Assembly (NCBI RefSeq): GCF_963576675.1
Contig: NC_088917.1
Coordinates: 77,176,610-77,240,609, forward strand
DNA from: Euphorbia lathyris
Taxonomy: Eukaryota; Streptophyta; Magnoliopsida; Malpighiales; Euphorbiaceae
Length of the DNA stretch: 64,000 nucleotides
Reading direction: 5' to 3'
Made by a program: the position numbers and the translations under genes
Notes under the pieces: model-generated
The model's input: the letters and a program-made list of their open reading frames with translations, nothing else
What the model was told of the DNA's origin: nothing
Databases searched by the model: none
Part shown: piece by piece, positions 59,443 to 64,000 of the stretch
How positions within the stretch are numbered: position 1 is the stretch's first letter
How the letters are laid out: each line of letters opens with the position of its first letter

Positions 59443-60756
59443 TCACTTCGAAACCAAAAGAATTTCTGGCTTCTTAGCTTTACTAGGTGTATTAGCATTG
59501 GAGGAAACATTAGCAGCTGCTGCTGCGACCATCTTTGCAGCATCCCGAGCTCTCTTATCCAGCTGAATGAGACTACGAGTGGCCAATATGGCCTGTGGAG
59601 ATAAATCGTGAGACCCTCTAGCATACAACCGCCTAACTGCAAGAGATGCAGCATCCTTAACATCTTGAGAATTCACAGGCCCCAATAAACAATGTCCCAG
59701 AATTCTCAACAATGGCTGCAAAATCTCCCAAGGCAGTGGAATCTTCACTCCTTTAGACTTTAGATCCTCAGTGCCATTTCTTTCAATCCCCAATTTCTGC
59801 ATTTCCTCTGCAACGTTTTCAATCTCGTGTTCATGCCCATTGCTGTCATATCCATTACTTAATCTCCTCCCCTCCAAAAAGTACCCATTATTATATTCAG
59901 TTCCATTTCCATTCTCAATTTCAACTTCTTTATCACCATCGAATTTGTCTTTACAAGCACAATCCTGCCCAGCCCAAGAGCTTGCATATTTACACAATTC
60001 AACCTTAGACCAGCTCGGCATTTGCGAGATCTGCTTGAAATAACAATCAAGGACAACACCAACAATAACCGGCCGCTTTGTAGACTTCACCGCGATCTGC
60101 GGTTCCAATGGCGGCGACAAAACCCCAACAGGCGACCGAGAATTATCCAATCCAGGTGAATTCTGCTTGTTCCGAGGAGTATGATAAAGCGACGGCTGCG
60201 AAAGATCAGGAATCTGAACAAGAACCGGCTTACCAGCGCGAGATTTCGCTTCCGACGAGTAAATAGCAAGGAGAACAGCCTCAAATCCAGCAAGCGAAGG
60301 AGCGGAAGCAGAATCTGACGAGTGGATCCGGGAAAGATACAACCCCAAAATAAGAGGAACAAAAGACAGTACAATTAGACGAAGATGAGGGTCGGAAGAA
60401 AGATAGGTCTCATAAAGCCATTGACATAAAGGATCAGCGCCAGAACCAGAGGAAGAAACAGAAATAGCAGAAGAGAACAGAGTATAAGCGTCAATTGAAG
60501 AGAGGAAGGAAAGAGCAGGGCGATCGGAATCAGCAAGAGAAGAAATTGAGAGATCGGAAGGGAGAAGGGAAGAAAGGGAAAGAATTCGAGCGCGAGCTTT
60601 AGAGATGGATTCCCACCAAGACTGCATAGGATCAGTCGAGGTGGCGGTGGTGGTGGTGGTGGCGGTGATGGCGGCGGAAGGATGGGGAGTGGAGGAGGTG
60701 GAAGTGGAGGAAGAAGAAGGAGAGTAGTGGTTGGAGTTAGTGTTGTTGAAGTCCAT
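59443..60756 (-). CDS. Hyccin/FAM126 family protein (PI4K-alpha complex subunit)
   Basis: A single coding exon of 437 residues. The ATG at 60756 (MDFNNTNSNH) is chosen because the upstream extension begins with TTG. A Ser/Thr-rich disordered N-terminus (1-45) is followed by the hyccin domain (about 46-400), with WWESISKARARI, SDRPALSFLSSIDAY, DPLCQWLYETYLSSDPHLRL, PSLAGFEAVLLAIY and IPDLSQPSLYHTPR, wording I associate with the Arabidopsis HYC1/HYC2 proteins. Those form, with PI4K-alpha-1, NPG (TTC7-like) and EFOP subunits, the plasma-membrane complex that makes PI4P. The basic C-terminal end (SKAKKPEILLVSK) is also typical. The promoter is short: a Pack-MULE begins 200 bp upstream. Confidence 0.82.
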   Translation of the reverse strand: MDFNNTNSNHYSPSSSSTSTSSTPHPSAAITATTTTTATSTDPMQSWWESISKARARILSLSSLLPSDLSISSLADSDRPALSFLSSIDAYTLFSSAISVSSSGSGADPLCQWLYETYLSSDPHLRLIVLSFVPLILGLYLSRIHSSDSASAPSLAGFEAVLLAIYSSEAKSRAGKPVLVQIPDLSQPSLYHTPRNKQNSPGLDNSRSPVGVLSPPLEPQIAVKSTKRPVIVGVVLDCYFKQISQMPSWSKVELCKYASSWAGQDCACKDKFDGDKEVEIENGNGTEYNNGYFLEGRRLSNGYDSNGHEHEIENVAEEMQKLGIERNGTEDLKSKGVKIPLPWEILQPLLRILGHCLLGPVNSQDVKDAASLAVRRLYARGSHDLSPQAILATRSLIQLDKRARDAAKMVAAAAANVSSNANTPSKAKKPEILLVSK

Positions 60757-60955
60757 GAGAAGAGATGTGAGGGTTGACTTCAAAGAAGTGTTTGGACACA
60801 GAGAAACAAAAAAAAAATTGGGATTTTATACTATTTTAAGTTCGGAAGAGTCGGAGTTTGGTACCAAAGTAAAAGCATGCTGTGTAACTTGTCGCCGGCG
60901 AAAGTGGAAGAAAAATCATGACCAAAAAAACAAAAGTATTTTGGATAAATTAAAT

Positions 60956-62552
60956 GAAAACTACAAAAATAAACTTTGTAGTTACATTTATTTTCGAACA
61001 ACATTTATGTTGTTTAAAAGTTTGTAAAGTGGTACCATGTACTTCATTCCGTTAGTAAATACATACCAAATTGACTAACTGTGTTAAAAGTCAAAGAAAA
61101 AAGAGTTAATTTGATCTTTATATTTATTTATTTTTATAAATTAATCTCTTTATTATCTAATTATTACAAACAAATCCTGAAATAAAAAAATAAAAATCAA
61201 ATATACTTTATCTCTTTTTAATTTCTTCTTTTTTTCTTCTTTCTCCTACCTCTCTCTTAATTTCTCTCTCTAAAATCACTTCAATCAGAAATGCTAAACA
61301 TGGAAATGTCATTTTAATCTTATTTTGTAAATGAACGAACTTATATCTCTTTAACTGCTTGGTTACATATTGAATTGTCTCTTTAATGTTAGCTCTTCTT
61401 TTTTCCTTCATATTCCATACTTCATGGATTGGATATCTCCCACTTGGATTATACTCATTTACTTCCATCACTGCTTTTGTTATAGCTTCATACACCATCT
61501 CACCGTATTCATTTCTCAATCCTTTTAATTTCTCGTCCTCTTCATCTATTATTTGCCTTTGTTCCCCCATTTGTTTGATTTCCAATGTTGTTCTGTTGCT
61601 CAATGTCTCTTGCAAACCCCATATTGTAAATGGATTTGTTACTTTTTCGATTTTGAACATGAAAACTAATAGAATCAATAAGAAAACTGCAAGAACATAC
61701 ACATATCGATTCTTTTCGAGCATCCTGCAATTCATGGTTAGCCATTTTTTCTTTGGCTATCAAAGTATTGCAAAGACTTTCAAAGTTGCTCAAGTCAGCT
61801 TCTTTTTTATTCAACTATTTTCTCAAATCATCAATAGTTTCTGGTGGACTTTGAGTTTCCAACTTTTCTTTCAACTCTGCAATCATGACAAGTTTGTCGA
61901 AATTTCAGCGAAGTTCGGGTCAAAATCCTCAAGGAAATAGACAATTGACTAAAACATGGAATGTTAGCTTCGAAACCTGTTATGTTGTTATCAAACAGTT
62001 GGGAGAAACACTAACCTGTTTTATCTTATCCGTTAATTTTTTTCTTCTATAAGTCATTCTGTAACTTAGACTCGTATAATTCTTCAATTAGCTGCTTAAT
62101 CTCTTTCAATTCAGATTCTACATCATACTTGAGCTTAGAATTGAATGAAATGATATTTCGGATTTTTGAGAAAACATATGATCAAAGTCAGATAAAAAGT
62201 TTGCTCAACACAAAGCATAATCTGAAATTCAAAATCAAGAGAGAAATTAAGAGAGATGAGAGAGAAAGAAAAAAAAAAGAAATTAAAGAGAGATGAAGAA
62301 GATGGTATATTTATTTTTTATTTTTTATTTTGGGGTTTATTTGTAATAATTAGATAATAAGGGTATCAATTTATAAAAATAAATATAAGAACCAAATTAA
62401 TTCTTTTTCCTTTGACTTTTAACACCATTAGTCAATTTGGTATGTGTTTGCTAACGGAATGAAGTAAATAGTACCACTTTGCAAACTTTTAAACCACGTG
62501 GGTGTTGTTCGAAAATGGGTGTAACCACAAGGTTTATTTTTGTACTTTTCCC
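60956..62552 (-). mobile_element. Pack-MULE carrying an FDM/IDN2 fragment
   Basis: Long terminal inverted repeats (about 60956-61275 and 62235-62552) share ACAAAAATAAAC at the ends, then CGAACAACA, TTCATTCCGTTAG, CCAAATTGACTAA and AATTATTACAAA further in. TAAATTAAAT is duplicated exactly at both edges (60946-60955 and 62553-62562), a 10-bp duplication typical of Mutator-like elements. The interior has no transposase but holds host-gene sequence. The element lies in the promoter of the hyccin gene. Confidence 0.88.
61320..61890 (-). pseudogene. Captured FDM/IDN2-type (XH domain) gene fragment
   Basis: Minus-strand frames give MIAELKEKLETQ, LNKKEADLSNFESLCNTLIA and KEKMANHELQDARKES (coiled coil just before the XH domain), then, after an intron-like stretch (about 61720-61590), EEDEKLKGLRNEYGEMVYEA and NEYNPSGRYPIHEVWN with KEKRRANIKETIQYV. 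This is the end of the coiled coil and most of the XH domain of the FACTOR OF DNA METHYLATION/IDN2 family, dsRNA-associated helpers of RNA-directed DNA methylation. The N-terminal zinc finger and XS domain are absent, and a stop lies before LNKKEAD. The reading frame at 61735-61208 joins part of it to TIR sequence. Confidence 0.78.
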
Positions 62553-62562
62553 TAAATTAAAT

Positions 62563-63050
62563 TTATATAACTAAATAAATTTTATAAATACATTACATTA
62601 TTTTTTATTAGAAAAATTAAATTATTTTAGATTTTTTTTTTTATTTTTCTCATATATGTACATAAACCTCCTCAATTCATAGAATATGATTGTGTTATAA
62701 TCCTATACGCTTTTATGCATGGGCGGAGCCAGCCCATGACTTGGAGGCTCGGGCCCCTTGCTGCGTGTTCCGTCCTTAAGTAATATATGTTCGACATCTG
62801 ATAATCCGTTAAATTTAGTTTATATTAATGTGTGTGCAATATAATTTCAATATTGAAAGATGGTTGAGTTGGTTAGGAGGCTTGTTTTCTAATTGGATAT
62901 TATGAGTTCAAACTATACAAATCTCAAAATTTACTTTATAAAAGATTAATAATTAAAGATAAAAATGGTATAATTTTTATGAAATTAATATTGGATTTAT
63001 AAATAAATATATCTATTTATTTTAGGCATGAGCCTGAAAAGTGCGATTGG
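62563..63050. other. Spacer with a repeat-type motif, no gene seen
   Basis: GGGCGGAGCCAGCCCATGAC and CTCGGGCCCC (62723-62757) are common plant repeat wording. The rest is AT-rich. Confidence 0.4.
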
Positions 63051-63665
63051 CATTTCTTCAAAGTAATGTTAAATAGGAACTAGTAAAAAGTAAGTATGAA
63101 GGAAATTCAGGAATACATCAATATTAATTTGTCGAACAAGGTATGGTGAGATTTTATCTCTTCTGTGTACGTAACTAGAAACTTAACTTAGAATCATCGT
63201 AGATTACTACTTTATCTTAATCGTCCAAAATATTAGTTTCGAATCTAATCATCCAATCAAATGACAACCCGGTTGGTGGGAATTGAAATCCAATGGACTA
63301 GTCTCTCTAGAGGGATTGTACAACACATTAACAACCCAGTAGAGCGAGAGTCATTGAAGATGTAAAAAGCAAGTATCTATTTTTGCATTTCTCTAAAGTA
63401 ATGTCAAGTATGAACACGTAGAAAGTAAACATGTAGGAATATAACAATATCACTTTATTGGGTAGTGTAGGGTGAGATTTGGTCTTTTTACATGTAACCA
63501 GAAACCTAACTTAGAATCATTATAGACCACTACTTTATCTGAATCACCTGAAAGGGTCAGTTCCGAATCTAATCAAACTAATTGATGGCGACTCGAAATC
63601 CAACGAACTAGTATATCTAGATGGATTGCACACCACTATTAACAAATTAGTAGAGCAAAAGTGAT
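63051..63665 (+). repeat. Two tandem units of about 340 bp
   Basis: Unit 1 (63051-63390) and unit 2 (63391-63665) share AAAGTAATGT, GGTGAGATTT, ACTTAGAATCAT, ACTACTTTATCT, CGAATCTAATCA, GAAATCCAA and TAGTAGAGC in order. They are non-coding and may be flank of the LTR that follows. Confidence 0.7.
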
Positions 63666-64000
63666 AAGTGTCCAATTCAACATTCAAATGTCCACTTTAA
63701 TGTTAGGTTATTTAATTAATTTGGTGTTATTTTGGATATTATTGCTTGTTTTAGTTTAATTTGCCTCCACATGACTCAAATGATTAAAAGGAGCAGAATT
63801 GGGCTTAATTGGAGAAACTTTAGACCAGAAAGGAATTTGATGCTAAATTAAAGGAGCTGAAGCGAAAATGGAGTTAGTCTTGCCCAAGACTAAGGACCTC
63901 CGAATCTTCTGATGTTCAAATTGACTAGGACCTTTTCCAACTCGAAATAAAAGGCAGAAAATCAGGGATTTGAAATTTGTAAAAGAGGTTGATGATTTAG
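63664..64000 (+). repeat. Possible LTR start, cut by window end
   Basis: TGATAAGTGTCCAATTCAAC followed by TTTGGTGTTATTTTGGATAT has the look of a plant Ty3-type LTR beginning with TG. The element would continue beyond the window, so this is tentative. Confidence 0.35.

Noticed and set aside
59771..60374. Open frames on the + strand and in other frames over the hyccin gene
   Set aside because: Shadows of the real minus-strand reading frame.
60757..60783. Upstream start extending the hyccin protein by nine codons
   Set aside because: The extension begins with TTG; the ATG at 60756 starts the protein.
61208..61735. Functional 175-residue protein from the Pack-MULE
   Set aside because: It fuses an intron-like stretch, part of an XH domain and TIR sequence; the zinc finger and XS domain are missing.

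Overview
This is a plant nuclear window, most likely from a eudicot. It is AT-rich, its genes are split by GT-AG introns, and it carries plant transposons (Au SINE, Ty1/copia with a Met-tRNA primer site, Athila/Tat-like Ty3, RTE and L1 LINEs, hAT and Mutator-type MITEs). The species cannot be fixed from sequence alone.

Three kinds of content dominate. (1) A tandem cluster of CC-NB-ARC-LRR (RPS2/At4g27190-type) resistance genes lies on the + strand. It comprises a 3' LRR part at 589-2735, an orphan LRR fragment at 11247-12551, and a gene with a full CC-NB-ARC at 31958-43511. The 3' ends of the first and last are paralogous (430-4037 versus 40519-46800), and each carries its own frameshift. (2) Two ordinary housekeeping genes lie on the - strand: ribosomal protein eL42 (47593-50816, four coding exons) and a hyccin/FAM126 homologue (59443-60756, one coding exon). 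(3) A dense layer of mobile DNA fills the rest, often nested and often with readable target-site duplications.

The most notable mobile elements are two. A ~4 kb Mutator-like TIR element (6080-10042) has as its only gene an intact six-exon plant-mobile-domain (PMD/MAIN-like) gene, with palindromic 21-bp repeat arrays near both ends. A 1.6 kb Pack-MULE (60956-62552) has 10-bp target duplications and ~320 bp inverted repeats. It carries a fragment of an FDM/IDN2-type gene (XH domain, RNA-directed DNA methylation) and sits 200 bp upstream of the hyccin start codon.

Layout: 0-4 kb NLR 3' end; 4-6 kb LINE relic and MITEs; 6.1-10.0 kb PMD element; 10.1-12.8 kb ABCI17/STAR1 pseudogene pieces around an LRR fragment; 13-21 kb foldback and MITE field on a degenerate tandem background; 23-29 kb broken Athila-like element with nested insertions; 29.5-31.7 kb gag-protease-only copia element; 31.9-43.5 kb NLR; 43.6-45.4 kb RTE LINE; 47.6-50.8 kb eL42 with TE-filled introns; 51-59 kb mostly non-coding; 59.4-60.8 kb hyccin; 61-62.6 kb Pack-MULE; 63-64 kb tandem repeat and a probable LTR start.
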